A program made the translations under genes and the position numbers. Below are positions 34,567 through 46,825 of a stretch of 64,000 nucleotides of DNA, one piece after another. The first letter of the stretch is position 1. Each line of letters begins with the position of its first letter. A model generated the notes under the pieces. It was not told where the DNA came from. It did no database searches and worked only from the letters and a program-made list of their open reading frames with translations. Source of the stretch: Raffaelea ambrosiae (lineage: Eukaryota; Ascomycota; Sordariomycetes; Ophiostomatales; Ophiostomataceae); the NCBI GenBank assembly GCA_002778195.1, contig PCDI01000010.1, positions 496,001-560,000 of the forward strand, given 5' to 3'.

Positions 34567-35956
34567 GGTTTCGTAGTGTGAGATGGGGCAGCAGTCAGTG
34601 AAGCAAAGAAAGAAATGCGGTTTGTCTTTTACAGGCTTGCCTCAGATTGACTCAACAAGCAACAATTTTTATTAAGAATGTCTTCATAGATGGGTTTCGG
34701 CAAGCAATTGATACAATATATATCTCCAAACACGCTTGGCAAATAGTCTGGATGGACGCCTTCTCTTCTCGTCTACCGACCGGGCCGGCATGTACGTCAA
34801 CTGGTGGGCTAGATTAGTCTGGCCTAATACGACACAGCCAATTTCTGTGTATTATCAGGGGCACCTACTAGACTATCACGGATCGTGCACTGGTCGCCAG
34901 TCCCAGAAACGAAGCTTGCGCCAGATGTGTACTGGCGCCGTAGGCAAACGTTTCCCGGGGTCAAGAAGTTGTCACTACACCCAGCCCAGGCGGAGAAGAG
35001 TTGGACGGGAGCTAAAAGTCGGCCGTCACAGGACGACTTATCTGCGGAAAAGCTTTTACGCACCGCATTTCCCCTCCTCACGCAAACTCGAGTATTGAAT
35101 AGGCCAAGGACAAAGGTATATTAATAATGATTCATTTGTTGCATCCTTCAATGTCGTGTTCCCGGTGCCCTGGAAATAACAGGGTTCTTTGAGCCAGTAT
35201 TTTCGCATCCAGAAACGAAAGACCTGAAATGTTGGGAGAGATTGCCTCTCCAGTATCATTCTAGATACACGACCATTCTTTTTGTTTTTCGAAGCTCCAA
35301 ACAAGTGTCTCTCCATATTAAGATGTAGGCCTTCCGAGGTGCTCGAGCTAGATGGGAGTCTTTTGACTTCTACGGCATTTTCCACAACGAGCAAGTGCCC
35401 GCGAAAATGGGCAAAAGAGAGCCCCAGCCGTGCGGGTATGCGACGCTACTTCAATGAAGAAGCAAGAGAAGCCAGCATCGAAATCGAGGCACGTATTGAA
35501 CTGTTGCGCTGTCTGGAGGTCCCCAGTAACCAGACTTCGAACCGAAAACCCATCTTCCTACCCCGCACAAACACTGCTAATTAACTAGTTAGTTAGCAGT
35601 TGAAATCCGGGGAAAGCTCAGGCCAAGCAAGCATATGGAAGGGGGTAGTAACACGATATTGGGTGACCCACGTCATGCCTCGCACCCATGTTCACCGAGT
35701 AGCCGACATTCCACTGGTGGCATAGGCGTGATGCGATGTCAAGTTTCCCATTCTTTGCATTCTTGTAGAGACCGGGGGGGGGTTCCAGGATTATTTGGCA
35801 ATTCTTATATATACTTCAAAGAGTACAGAAAAGAAAAGTTTCGTCTTCTCTTCTGGATGTTTTGCGATATTTGTCAAACGAGGTGTATTGCTTTTCTGGA
35901 AAAAGGTGTGCTTTTACGAGAATGCTTCTGTCCAAAAAGCATAGCAGCACGCAGCG
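34567..35956. promoter_or_regulatory. 1.4-kb divergent intergenic region, AtuA-like / Zn2Cys6 factor
   Basis: No coding region is supported; a 100-codon plus-strand frame at 35282-35584 is unrecognised. It carries the promoters of both flanking genes. A CCGACCGGGCCGG segment near 34777-34789 contains CGG/CCG triplets of the kind zinc-cluster proteins bind, but this is suggestive only. Confidence 0.35.
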
Positions 35957-38552
35957 ATGATGATTCTCGGCCGGTCGGAAAAGCCGCGGACTCGGGCGTC
36001 TGTGGCGTGCGCCGGGTGTCGCGCACGCCGAACCAAGGTGCGTTCTTTTTTCCCGAGTCTCTTCCCAACAAAGAGCTGAGACGGGCACAACCCAAGTGTA
36101 TCATAGGCGAAGGCCAGACAGCGTGTGACCGATGCCTGCGCTTTCAGAGAACATGTGTTCTGCGTGATGACGACGAGAGGAAGAGGTGAGACGTCTTGTG
36201 GCGGCCAAACAACAGGATTCGCAACCAGTCTGGTTCCCTAACTACTTTGAAGACCAGTTACAAAGGCGCAAGCAAAAGCTCTCATACGACGCATCAACCT
36301 TTTAGAGCAGGAACTTCGCGATGCTGGCTTGGAGGTCCCGTCTTCTAGCACAGAAGAGCTAGCGGAAGTCAACAATAGACGAGAACGAGGCCTGGTGAGA
36401 GAGGATGTGGCAGCGGCCGTGTACGGAGACCACGTGTCCAAAACAGAGGACTGTGAAGTTACAGACACACGGACACAACATCCAACACCAACTATGCCTC
36501 CCAAGCCGGCCATACAGCCGGTACGAGCGCCATGGCCGTCTCCCTCTTGGGCCCCGCAATCGAGTTGGGACGGCAGATACCACCACACTAGAGACGCATC
36601 ATTCTGCGGAAGAGATGTCCGTACGTCTGGAGAGGACACCGAATACTCGTCGAGCACAGTCCACTCGTCATCTGGTGGAGCGTCTTCGACGACTGTGCGT
36701 TCTCCAGGAACGAAAAGTCGGCCAGCAAGGACAAAGGAAGATGGCGGCGGCCTACCACCATACGCCGCCAGCTTGGCTGCCAGTTACCAAGTCTATTCCG
36801 ACGTGTACCACGCTGAAAACCCAGAAGCGCGGCTCGAGCATGGGAGTGTCACAGCCAGAGCGAGGGAGCTGCTGGCAAGCCTTTCCGACGACACGCATCA
36901 GCACCTCCTCGAACGGTTTTGGAGCTGCCCTAACTCGGCGGTTCCCCTTGTCCACCGGACGGCCTTTGAGCTGGGCGCCCAAGACAAGGGGACAAGTGCG
37001 GCGTACTATTCTCCCTGTTTGCATGTGTGCATGCTGGCCGTTGGTTGTCGCTACGCAGACTCCACCGCACGCGAGGACAGGCCAGGTCTGTCCACGGGGC
37101 TCCAGGACGAGGCCAGACGGCTTGTCGCTTTCGAGTTGAAGATGCCCGCAACGATTCCCTTGGTGCAGGCATTGCTGTTGTTGGCCGACCTGGAGGGTCT
37201 GGGAACAGGGGGCTACAACGCCGGTTGGCTGTATGCTGGTAGGCGCCGATTTTCTGTGTTGTGTTCTCTGTCTTCTTTCAGCCTGGGTCTTAATTTGGAC
37301 GATTGCATTTAGGAATGGCATCCCGGGCTCTTCTGGACCTGGGTCTCAATCAGCCCGGAAGGTACGGTCATGGCCTCTCCAGCTTAGACAAGGACGTCCA
37401 TCGGACCGTTCTCTGGGGATGTGTCGTCGTTGACAGGTAGGTGCTTCTTGAAGTCCACTCAATTTTTTTTGATTTGGTATCCCGGCTCACTGCGTCAGAT
37501 TCTGGGCTTTGTTCCTGGGGCGGCCAACGCACATCAAAACGACGGATCTCGCTTTTTCCCACGGACCGGTGCCGTGTTACGCACAGGCCCATCCTCTTCA
37601 GGGTGCCCTCCCTATGCGATCAGGGTCTGGCCAGGCGGAGATGGACATCTACGAGGCGCTCATCACGCTCACAGAGACTGTGGCCAAGCTGACCGACACT
37701 GGACGCCCGCCCCAGAGTCTCTCCAGCTCCGCCCGCCCGGATCCCAGCACGTACTACTTTGTGGCCGGCTTACACCGAGAGCTGTGTGCCTGGCATCAGC
37801 ATCTGCCGCGTCACGTACAGTGGTCGCCCGAGAATCTGGCCCAGGGCCAGACGATTGACGGGGACGAGTCCGACAACTCCGTGCGCCGGCAATTCTCTTC
37901 AAGTTTCGTTCACCTGCACTTGCAGTACCACACCGTGTTGATTCTGCTGTACCGGCCGTTTCTTGCCGTGCACAATGACACAGCGGCGTTCGAGCCGCAC
38001 CTCGACCATGGCCACGAACGGATTGTTGCCGACGTCGCCCGCCAGACATGTTTTGCTCACGCTGTGGAGGTGGCACGCATATACGAGGCATACGGCTCCC
38101 TGGCCGGACGCGCGGCGAACGCATGGTTGCTGCTGGGAACGGGCAGCAGCAGCATGGCACAGCACGCAGCCACAGCAGGCCTGGCACTTGCGGACAGCCT
38201 GGCTGTGTCCCAGAACGGGGAGGGTACCGAACTGCCCAATGGCGGAGACGTGTCCGAAACGCTGCGACATCTGCAACTACTGGCAGGTGTTGTCCATGAG
38301 CAAGCCCGGGGAGGCTCGTCCCGGCCAGCACAGGTCATGGCCAGTACTCTTCTCAAGGCTGTTGGAGAACAGCGAGAAGCAATGGCGCGGCAGCGGCGAC
38401 AGCAGCAAGAACAGAAGCTGTGGGGTGGATGGCCCGGGAGTGCCCCCATGGCTGTGGCCAGACAAGACGGCGACGACAAGCCGGGACAGGAGGACGCCCA
38501 CGCAGACATGTGGACGTCGATTATGAAGACGCTGTCCGAGTCTATTGACTAA
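35957..38552 (+). CDS. Zn2Cys6 fungal transcription factor
   Basis: Five exons: 35957-36037, 36097-36185, 36253-37238, 37313-37436 and 37499-38552, giving 777 residues. The first intron sits exactly before the third zinc cysteine. Spliced, the domain reads C-AG-C-RARRTK-C-IIGEGQTA-C-DR-C-LRFQRT-C, a CX2CX6CX8CX2CX6C cluster (residues 19-45 approx.). The second intron acceptor (tttgaag, exon 3 from 36253) is the one that continues the linker and coiled-coil RPVTKAQAKALIRRINLLEQ. A Ser/Thr-rich region follows, then the fungal transcription factor middle domain (VPLVHRTAFELG, AGWLYAGMASRALLDLGL across intron 3, ITLTETVAKLTD). It is probably nuclear, regulating nearby or metabolic genes; targets are unknown. 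It is divergent to the AtuA-like gene and ends 151 bp from the next convergent gene. Confidence 0.88.
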
Positions 38553-38703
38553 GACGTGTTTGTGAATGGTTTCTATTCTTCACTTGTTTTGCCTCGTTTC
38601 GATTCCTCTTTCTTGTTTGTAACTTTGTTTATTTTCCCGTTCGTTTCGACACACCATGTCCACGTTCTAGGTTTGTTTATACAGAGGATTGCTATGCTTT
38701 TCG

Positions 38704-39465
38704 CTAGGCCTTGCCGGCTTTGGCCTTTGCCTTGGCCTTGGCCTTGGCCTTAATCTTGTTTTTGCTGTGCTCGCGATGACTCGATCCTCCGGCCTTGTCG
38801 CTGTTCTTGAACGACCGAGGAGTATTGTCACTGGTGGCTGTATGCATTCCCTTTTCTTCCATCAGTCCTGCTCAAAAAAATATTAGTGTTGTCCATGTAG
38901 TTCATGTGTGTAGTTGTATATTCCCCATCACTTACGTCCAGCTTCCCGGCCGGCACCCGGGCTAGCCGCATCAAAGTCCCCACCGTCGGCCTTCAGACCC
39001 GTGCTGCGGACATACTTGTCGCCCGTGTCCTGGGGCTGTGGCAGCGACGATAATGACTTGCCGCCTTCGGCGCTGGTCACACTGGCCTGTATGCCACCGC
39101 CCCTGGCGGAGGAGGAACCCGTCTGCGGGTTGGCGTCGTGCGCCTTGCCAGCGTCTCCGCCGCTTTCGCGGGCCACCTGCTCGACAGGTCGTGGTCCTGG
39201 GCCGTCCAACTTCGGTGTCGTCATGGTATCGCCCGACGCCGTTGTCAATGGGCGGACGTTGGCCGTGCCCTGCTCAGCCTTATTGCCAGCATCGTACGGC
39301 TCGCCCCTGGCGGTGTTTCCCTGGACACCCGAAAGTGGTTCTTCGTGGCTGTCGAAAGTTGTGGTTTTGGAAGACGGCTGAGCGCTGTTGGTGTTGGCGC
39401 TGTATGTGTTGGTACTGTAATTGTTGTTGCTGCCATTTGTGTATGTGTTTATGTTTGTGTTGGAG

Positions 39466-39501
<36 letters not shown>

Positions 39502-39560
39502 TTGCTGTCTGGCCAGAGAGCCTGGATGGCAGCATTGGCCATGTTCGCGATTGTTTCCAT
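38704..39560 (-). CDS. low-complexity conserved fungal protein with GDFDAASPGAGREA motif
   Basis: Two exons, 38936-39560 and 38704-38867, give 262 residues. Without splicing the frame stops at once after GREAGRK; splicing gtaagt to gagcag gives GREAGRLMEEKGMH, which agrees with the conserved GAGREADRLLEEKG-type end of a widespread fungal family that I know only as uncharacterised, often labelled glycine- or lysine-rich. The N-terminus METIANMANAAIQALW is amphipathic. A polyserine run (about nine, from a CTG/AGC array at 39468-39500) and Asn/Thr/Ser-rich stretch follow, then EEPLSGVQGNTARGEPYDAG, also family-typical. The tail is basic with KAKAKAKAKAKAGKA at the end. It looks intrinsically disordered, with no signal peptide. 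No function can be assigned. Confidence 0.75.
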
Positions 39561-42128
39561 GGTTGAAAGTGATTTGTCAGAAATAAGCTCTGTCGATAAG
39601 TCCTTGCGAAGCAGATCTACATACAGCTGGACTGTCGATCGAATGCGGCAGAAGGGACATATAAATATCTAGAAATCGATCGGCAAAGGGCAACTGGAAC
39701 TGGAAAAAGGGCTGCCCTGTCCTCCAGAGTCGCTGACGCAGACATTTTGGAGTTGTCTCGAGGCAGCAGGTAGTGGCATCTGTCAGCCCTCCAACAGCTT
39801 CTCTGGAAAACTGGCCACGGTGGTAATGCAAGAATTGCATCCCTTGAAGTCGCTCGCCGAGAGTGGATTGCCGCCAACGACGTCAAGGGATATTTCAGCT
39901 TTTAAGTGCCACCAGCTATTTTGGCTTTGCTATTCTTATTCTACTTGCCGTAGTCCCCAATGTAGAGTTTTTTTTTTCCTCTTATGACTCCGTAAAGCAA
40001 GATGTTATTGACCTTTAAGAACATGGCACTGGATCTGGATATCGTGGATTTTGGGGCGACATTCGTCAATGACGTCATACATGACTGACTGTCCAACGTT
40101 GAGTGCATAACGGCGACGGTTGAATTTCTGACATAGACCTTCGACTTGCCATTCGGACACCCAACGATGGAAATCTGTCAACTGCATGCTATTTTCTCGG
40201 GTCTGACACTGCCTTGTCGATGGTGCAAGTCATACAACAAATGCAGTTGTCAACTACACCCAATACAGTTGCCAACTATTATGCTACGATACATGCAAGT
40301 GTTCACAACAAGCGAGCGATGTCGGCGACCAGACTCCCAAACCACAGACCAATGTGTTTCATCAAACAACTGCGTTTGTTTGGAACCGCTGAAACATGCT
40401 CGACTCCTAGGAATGGCCCTGCGAGCCTCGTGCACACACGTGGGGCGAGTGTTATGAAGCGCGACGCGTGGCCGCCCACCTGCAACAGGATGGAAACGAC
40501 ACCGAAGCTGAGGAGGTGTCAGAGGATTGCCGCAATCTGGCCAGGCACATGCTCTGCGACAGCTTGTGGCCCCGTCCATGTGCAGGTAGGGCTTCTCCCC
40601 TTCTATGTGCCCTTTTGATGGACAGATTTGCAGCGGATCATTGGTTATGCTTGTCTTTATGCTTTTTTCTTGTTCGACTGGAGACAACGGCCGTGTCCGG
40701 TGGTGACAGATAACTAACTGACAGGTAGTTGGATTAAAAAAACTCGCAACCTCGTATAGGGAAGTCGTGGTCGGCAACACGAGAAGCTGCATGTCTTTTC
40801 TCGGGGCTTGTGGGGGATGCACGCTGACTGCCGGGCGCAGGACGAGGCCATGCCACTCTGCGCCCACTTGTTTGTTTTTCTTATTCTTTTTGTTTACCAG
40901 CCGCACTGCAGTATGGAGTGTTGATGGACGGCTTCTGCGGCGTGCTTGGGGGATACGACGACGTGCATGACGTGGTGTGCTGCCGCAATGGTGTTTCGAA
41001 GAGGGCGGCTACAGTGTGATGAGTGTGCAAAGTCGGATTCTTGCGCGGCCACAGACAGTGTATGCTTCCTTCCGCACGGCTGCACGTAATCGCAGCGAGA
41101 GTGCTGTAACGGCGGCCTGCTGCTGCGCATGCTCCAGCGTTGCACTGCCAAAGGTCAGCAAGGGAGCGCCAAGAGGGCCCGTAATAGTGTGACTTTGGGC
41201 TGCAAACACGCTATAGCCACCAGTGGTCAGCCACCAATGGGTGGCCACCGCTGAGCAGGGTGGCTCTGGATTCCGGTAACAGGGATGTAGCCAGAATAGG
41301 ATTAGCGCACACGCAGAGAAAAGGCCCTTTGGCCTATCTTGCAGGGCTTTCAATCTTCCAGCTGCCTCTTTGCGTGCCTTCCCACTTTGGCCCCCCCCCT
41401 GTCGCCCCTTATCGCCTGCCAATGCGGGTCGCATTCAGCCTTAGTGGACGGCGCGCTACCAAAAAAACTCGACTCGTTCCTTTTTCTTTCTCGTTTTAGT
41501 GGCCAAAGTGGTCGATACTAATAAGTGTCTCATTGTTTTCCCTCCTTCTGCCATATCCGCTGCAAGAACGACGTCGTCGTCACTATCCAGCACACGCACT
41601 TTTTTCCATCTTACTATTCTTTGTCGCTCGCTCGCTTCGCATTGTCGATTCCACTGTAAAATTTTCACTTTCTCAATCATTGCGTTTGACTGTTGTCTTT
41701 CTCCATTTGCGCCCCTTTTTTTCGCCGTTGTTGGTTGTGTTCTGAAACAGGACAGATTTGTTTATTTATCGATTTTCTTTTATTTATCTTCATTCCTTTG
41801 TTCGCTTCCTTTCCGCTTCACGTCCTTCGCTCGCCTTCGCTCGCCTCGACGACTTCCCTGGCTACCTCTGCTTGCCCAGATGCCCAGTTCGACTCGATAA
41901 GACTTTAAGACTTTTCATTCGCACGTTCTCTCAGTCCCAAGACACAGACACTCGCTCGCCTTATCTTGGCGGCCAAACCACCTCGACGAAACACACGATC
42001 TGCGAAATAGGGGCCAAAAACAGACGAAAGGAGAAAACAGAACAAAACGACGCCGCGCTCCACCCGCGACCTCGCGATACCTCCTCCCAAACCTCCGTAC
42101 CCGGCACTCCCTTCCAGCAGCCGCCCAC
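39561..42128. promoter_or_regulatory. 2.6-kb intergenic region between divergent genes
   Basis: No gene could be supported on either strand. The right part (41475-41870) is strongly C/T-rich and probably the YND1 promoter and leader. The left part is the promoter of the low-complexity protein gene. Minus-strand frames around 40250-40906 have no recognisable content. Confidence 0.4.
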
Positions 42129-44566
42129 ATGGGGAAATGTATGTCGTGTGCCCATGTGTTCCCGCGTTTTCCGGGTGCCGTTTTCTTTGATCGCATCTCC
42201 GGATTGCTCCTAGCCTCTTTTTTGGTCTCTCTGTCCAAACTGCGTCTAACCTGTTTCTTTTCTTCTCCCTTCCAGGGCGATGGGGTGTCATCATTGACGC
42301 CGGCTCCTCGGGCAGTCGGCTGCACGTATACCGCTGGAAAGACCCGTCGCGAGCCATCAGAGGCGCCGATGCCGACCAACTGCACAGCCTGCCGAAGATC
42401 AAGACGAAATGGACCAAGAAGATCCGCCCCGGCGTGTCCACGTTCGGCGACAAGCCGACCGAGATTGGTGCCACGCACCTGCAGCAGCTGGTCGACTACG
42501 CGCTCGAAGTCGTCCCCAGCGACATGATCGCCGACACGCCCATCTTCCTCATGGCCACCGCCGGCATGCGCCTCCTGCCCAAGCTCCAACAGACGGCACT
42601 CTTGCTTGAGATGTGCTCCTACCTGCAGCAGAACACCGAGTTCTCTCTGCCGAACTGCGACCAGAACATCCAGGTGATCTCGGGCGAGACCGAGGGTCTC
42701 TACGGCTGGCTGGCCGCCAACTACCTGCTCGGCGGCTTTGACCACCCGGAACAGCACATGCACGGCCAGAGCCACCACACCTACGGCTTCCTCGACATGG
42801 GCGGCGCCTCTGCCCAGATTGCCTTTGCGCCCAACACCACCGAGGCGGTCGAGCATGCCGACGACCTCAAGTTTGTGCGGTTGCGCACTCTCAATGGCCA
42901 GCCGTCTGACCACCGTGTTTTCACCGCGACCTGGCTCGGCTTTGGCGTGAATCAGGCCCGCGAAGCATACGTCCAGACTCTGACGAAGCGGTATTCCGAG
43001 ATACTCGCGAGCGGCGGCGACATTCCCGACCCGTGCCTGCCCAAAGGCCTGCGGACCACACTGGACGGCACGACATTAGCCGAGAGCCCCAAGACGACCG
43101 CAGCGAAGAAGACAGCGGCAGGCAGACAAGTCGGCGCCCGGGGACTGGACACAGCAGAGCAGGCGGCCAGTCGCCGGCGCTTCCGCACGAAGCGGGCCGG
43201 TGTGCCTGCCCTCGTGGGCACAGGCGACTTCTCCAAGTGTCTGGTCGGCACCAAGCCGCTCCTGGCCAAGGAAGACGCGTCGTGTGCCGCCGGCGCCCAT
43301 CCTTGCCTCATCCACGACTCGGTGCCGAGCATCGACTTCAACGTCAACCGCTTTGTCGGCGTATCCGAGTACTACCACTCGACGCACGGCTTCTTTGGCG
43401 AGATGGACGGCGACCGCGCATACGATTTCAGCACGTACCAGAAGCAAGTGCAGGAGTTTTGCAACCAGGACTGGGCGGCGATTGCGGACGGGACGGGCAG
43501 CCACGGCAAAGACACGCGCAAGAAGCACCCGGACCCGGAACGGTTCATCCAGGATGCGCAGCAGGCGTGCTTCAAGGCGTCGTGGGTGATCAACGTGCTG
43601 CACGAGGGCATCGGCATCCCGCGTGTCGGGCTCGAGAAGCTGCCAGGACTCAACGTGACGCACGAAGCCCTCGAGCATGCCAAGGAGCAAGGCTTTGTGT
43701 CCCCGTTCCGCCCCGTCGACAAGATCAACAGCGTCGAGGTCAGCTGGACCCTGGGCCGCATGCTGCTGTACGCGGCCGGCCAGGTGCCGCCCCACAAGGG
43801 CGCGGAGAAGGACATCCCCGTTGGCTTCGGCAGCAACATGAAGCGCCCCGGCGCCATCCCGCCCGACTTTACCTATGCCGGTTCGTCCTGGGAACCGCTC
43901 AAGAATGGCTTCGGCAGCGGCCATCACGACGACGACGACTGGGGCGATACCGCCGACGACATTCTGGAGAAGGCGCGGAAGAAGCCGGCATCGTCTGGGT
44001 TCTTTGTGTGTGTGTTGTTGCTGCTGGTGGTGTTCTTTTTGCTGCGCAAGAAGGAGCGCCGCCACCGGCTGTTCAACCGCGTTGGATCGCTGGCGCGGAG
44101 ATGGCCGGGCGGCGCCGGTGGTCTGGGAAGCCCACGGAAGCCGGGCCGCAGTACGTTTTCACACTTGACGCACAAGCTGTTTGGCGGTGCCGGCGGCAGC
44201 CACTCGTCGCGCGACTACGACCGGATCCTGGAGGAGGGCCAGATGATGGACCAGTTTGAGCTGGGCGACGTGCTCGACAGCTCGTCGGACAGCAACGACA
44301 ACGACGTGTCAGACAGCAGCGACGGCCACTCGGCGTCGTCGTCACGGCTGGCACGCACATCCGGGCTGGCCACGCCGCAACTCAACGTGGACAAGTTTGA
44401 CGACCTGCGGCCCGGGTCGGCGCTGGACCGGAGCGGACTGGTGGTGCGGACGGACAGCCGAGACCGGTTGACGCCCAACCTGCAGATGTCGAATGCGGGC
44501 CGACGCAGCCGGGCGACTAGTCCCACCCGGCTGAAGAGTCCTATGATGCCTCTACAAGAGGATTAA
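42129..44566 (+). CDS. YND1: Golgi apyrase (GDA1/CD39 nucleoside phosphatase, Ynd1 type)
   Basis: The first coding exon is only 10 bases (42129-42138, MGK plus T); the second is 42276-44566, giving 766 residues. Splicing gives MGKWRWGVIIDAGSSGSRLH, the known start of Ynd1-like proteins. The apyrase conserved regions are present: DAGSSGSRLHVYRW, LMATAGMRLLP, VISGETEGLYGWLAANYLL and YGFLDMGGASAQIAF. Ynd1 hydrolyses nucleoside di- and triphosphates in the Golgi lumen, supporting glycosylation by removing GDP/UDP. One hydrophobic helix at residues 579-596 (FFVCVLLLLVVFFLL) followed by RKKERR anchors the C-terminus, leaving a cytosolic tail of about 170 residues rich in Ser/Asp. The tail is long; the lumenal domain also has an insertion (about residues 255-300). 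Confidence 0.93.
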
Positions 44567-45106
44567 GGGGGGAAACAGACGGCGGAAGAGAGAGAATGGG
44601 ATGGCGGGTTGTGGGAACCTTTACGATAATATATAATGCATGTTTATCATTTTTTTCGGGGCATTTCAAGGAGCAAAAACGGCGGCTTTGCAACAAGGAT
44701 TACATTATTTTCCCTTCTTCACACTGGTTGCTCTTTTCCTGGCATAGAACATTTTCTTTTCTTTTCTTTTCTTTGGGCTTGCATTTGGCCTATTCTCTTT
44801 TTTTTTCTTACTCTTTTATTTCACGTCTTCAGTTACTTTACATTGACAAACCAAGACAGCTAAAAAAAAACCATGATCAATGTTGGCTATTTCTCATTCC
44901 AAGACCCTGGAAACTATTGTGACGTTTCATGCACGAGAAGATGGCCAACCCAGCTTCCTCTTGTTCTGTATCCAAATGTCATCGGATACTGTTATCCTCC
45001 TTTTTCTTTTTTTCCCAAACCGCCGCTTTCCCGGGTATATACAAAATCATTCATTCGCACGCATTCGCACTTCCTTATACACAGACACCTCCCCTTCTGG
45101 TCTCTC
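44567..45106. other. convergent intergenic region YND1 / OPI10
   Basis: T-rich 3' flanks, with CTTTT repeats near 44750-44830. No gene is seen. Confidence 0.4.
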
Positions 45107-45796
45107 TCATTCCACGGCCCGCTCCAGGAACGTCGGGTCACTCCGCACCCGGCCTTCAAACTTGCGCCACCACTCCTCAAATGCGCGCAGCGGCACCACC
45201 TCGGGGCCGTTGCCGTTCCCGCCGGGCACCTTTTCGCTGTAGCTGGCCAGAAAGTTGAACGCGTTCTGGATGATCCGCTGGGCGAGGACCAGCGTGGAGG
45301 GCGGCGAGGAGGCAGCAGAGGCAGAGGCAGCGGCAGCGGCGGACGAGCCTGCAGGCACCAAGGCCCCAGCAGCAGCCGGCTTGGCTGCGCGCAGCTCTTC
45401 CATCCGGGCGGCCACGCTGGTGGCTTCCTCCACGCTGATGCCGATGACAGTGGGCACAGTCGGCGCTGCCGCTGCCGCGGGCGGGCTGATCTTGAAAATG
45501 GCCGACTCCTTGCCCGGGCCGACGCCGCCGAGAAACCGCGACGAGGGCGTCGTCTGCCCGGGCGCGGTGGGCGGGGTCACCAGGTAGATGGCGGCGGCGG
45601 TGCCCGGGGGCAGCTGGACCCCCGGCAGGAGGAAGACGACGACATGGCCGGACGGTTGTTTGGCGGCGGCGGCCGCGGCGGCGTCTTGCGGGGGCGGCGG
45701 GATGCTGTAGAGAAAGGACGTGGGCGACGGAGACTCGGACGGGGTGGTGATGACGGGCAGGCCGGCCGGGACGATGCCGAAGAGCGGCTGGGCCAT
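45107..45796 (-). CDS. OPI10: Hikeshi/OPI10 family protein (Hsp70 nuclear import)
   Basis: A single exon of 229 residues from the ATG at 45794-45796; upstream in-frame sequence is low-complexity and lacks family features. The N-terminus MAQPLFGIVPAGLPVITTP and the GKESAIFKIS segment are characteristic of Hikeshi (DUF775). The C-terminal part (LAQRIIQNAFNFLASYSEKV, WWRKFEGRVRSDPTFLE) matches the conserved end. Human Hikeshi carries heat-shock protein 70 into the nucleus under heat stress; yeast Opi10 mutants overproduce inositol. An alanine-rich linker (about residues 135-160) makes it slightly longer than the usual 200 or so residues. Confidence 0.93.
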   Translation of the reverse strand: MAQPLFGIVPAGLPVITTPSESPSPTSFLYSIPPPPQDAAAAAAAKQPSGHVVVFLLPGVQLPPGTAAAIYLVTPPTAPGQTTPSSRFLGGVGPGKESAIFKISPPAAAAAPTVPTVIGISVEEATSVAARMEELRAAKPAAAGALVPAGSSAAAAASASAASSPPSTLVLAQRIIQNAFNFLASYSEKVPGGNGNGPEVVPLRAFEEWWRKFEGRVRSDPTFLERAVE

Positions 45797-46825
45797 GGTG
45801 AAACGAAGAGGAAAGTGGATGGCGGGTGGTGTTTGTGGCAGGGTGATGTTGGCCTGTTTCGAGAGAGGGGTGTGTCTCTTGTCGCCAAAGAGCCGCCCGC
45901 CAAAGAGACCGCAGCCAAAAAAAAGGGAAAAAAGGGAAAAAAAAAGAAGACCTATTATCGGCTCACCAAGTCCACACACACGCACTCGAAGATGACTGGT
46001 CGCCCGCAGTCGCCTTTTGTTCTCTTTCTGTTTGGGGGTTTTCTTTTTTTGCTGGTTGTATTTTTGGGTTGTCCGTCTAGCCTTGCGCAAACAGCCGAAT
46101 TGCCCCCCTCCTTGCCTTCTCTCCCTGGCGCAAGGTGCCTTTGACAGAGACGTCTGGTTGTGCAGTGGTAGTCAATGAGGTGCAGTGGTCGTGTGTCCCC
46201 AGCGCCACATGCCTCGTTTTCTGGATTTTTCTGGGTCTGGCTGGAAGGTTCCCCCCTCCCGAGAAAGACCCTCCAAACAGGCCCTCCAAAAATCCAACCC
46301 CAAAGACCCACCCATGCGACCTCTCCTTAATTCACGGCGGGGTCGGCGGGTAGTCAGACCAAGTCCGGCACCACGGGACGGGCAAGTGATCGTGTCCAGA
46401 GAAGGAAGGAACAAGACACTGAGTCACGTAGTTGCCTTTTTTCCCGTGGACGGTTTGTCTGTCTCTTCCGTGCTTTTCCTTTCCTTGCAGCTCTGGGTAT
46501 TTGGTTCGCCCTGGTTCTCGTGCAGCATGCATGAGTGACCGTCACCGCAAAGGCGCAAGGGAAGAAAAAAAAACGAAAACGAAAATAAAGAATAAAGAAT
46601 AACTGCCCACCGGATGACCGTCGACTGAGCAGGCAGCTTTTTCCCTTTCTTTCTCGGTTCTCACCTTCGTTCGTTTTCGTCGCTCGTTATTAAATCTCTT
46701 TTTCTTTTTTCTGTTTCTTCTCTTCTCTTTTTTTTTTTTCTTTCTTGTTTTCCATCCTCTTCCTTTCTCTTCGTATTCAGCTCATACCTCGAATCTCCCA
46801 AAATCGCCTCCTCCAAAATTCCAAT
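45797..46825. promoter_or_regulatory. 1.0-kb divergent promoter, OPI10 / Nudix gene
   Basis: No coding sequence is supported. A C/T-rich tract at 46640-46790 leads to the Nudix start codon. An A-rich block lies at 46560-46602. No clear heat-shock element array could be identified by eye upstream of OPI10. Confidence 0.4.
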
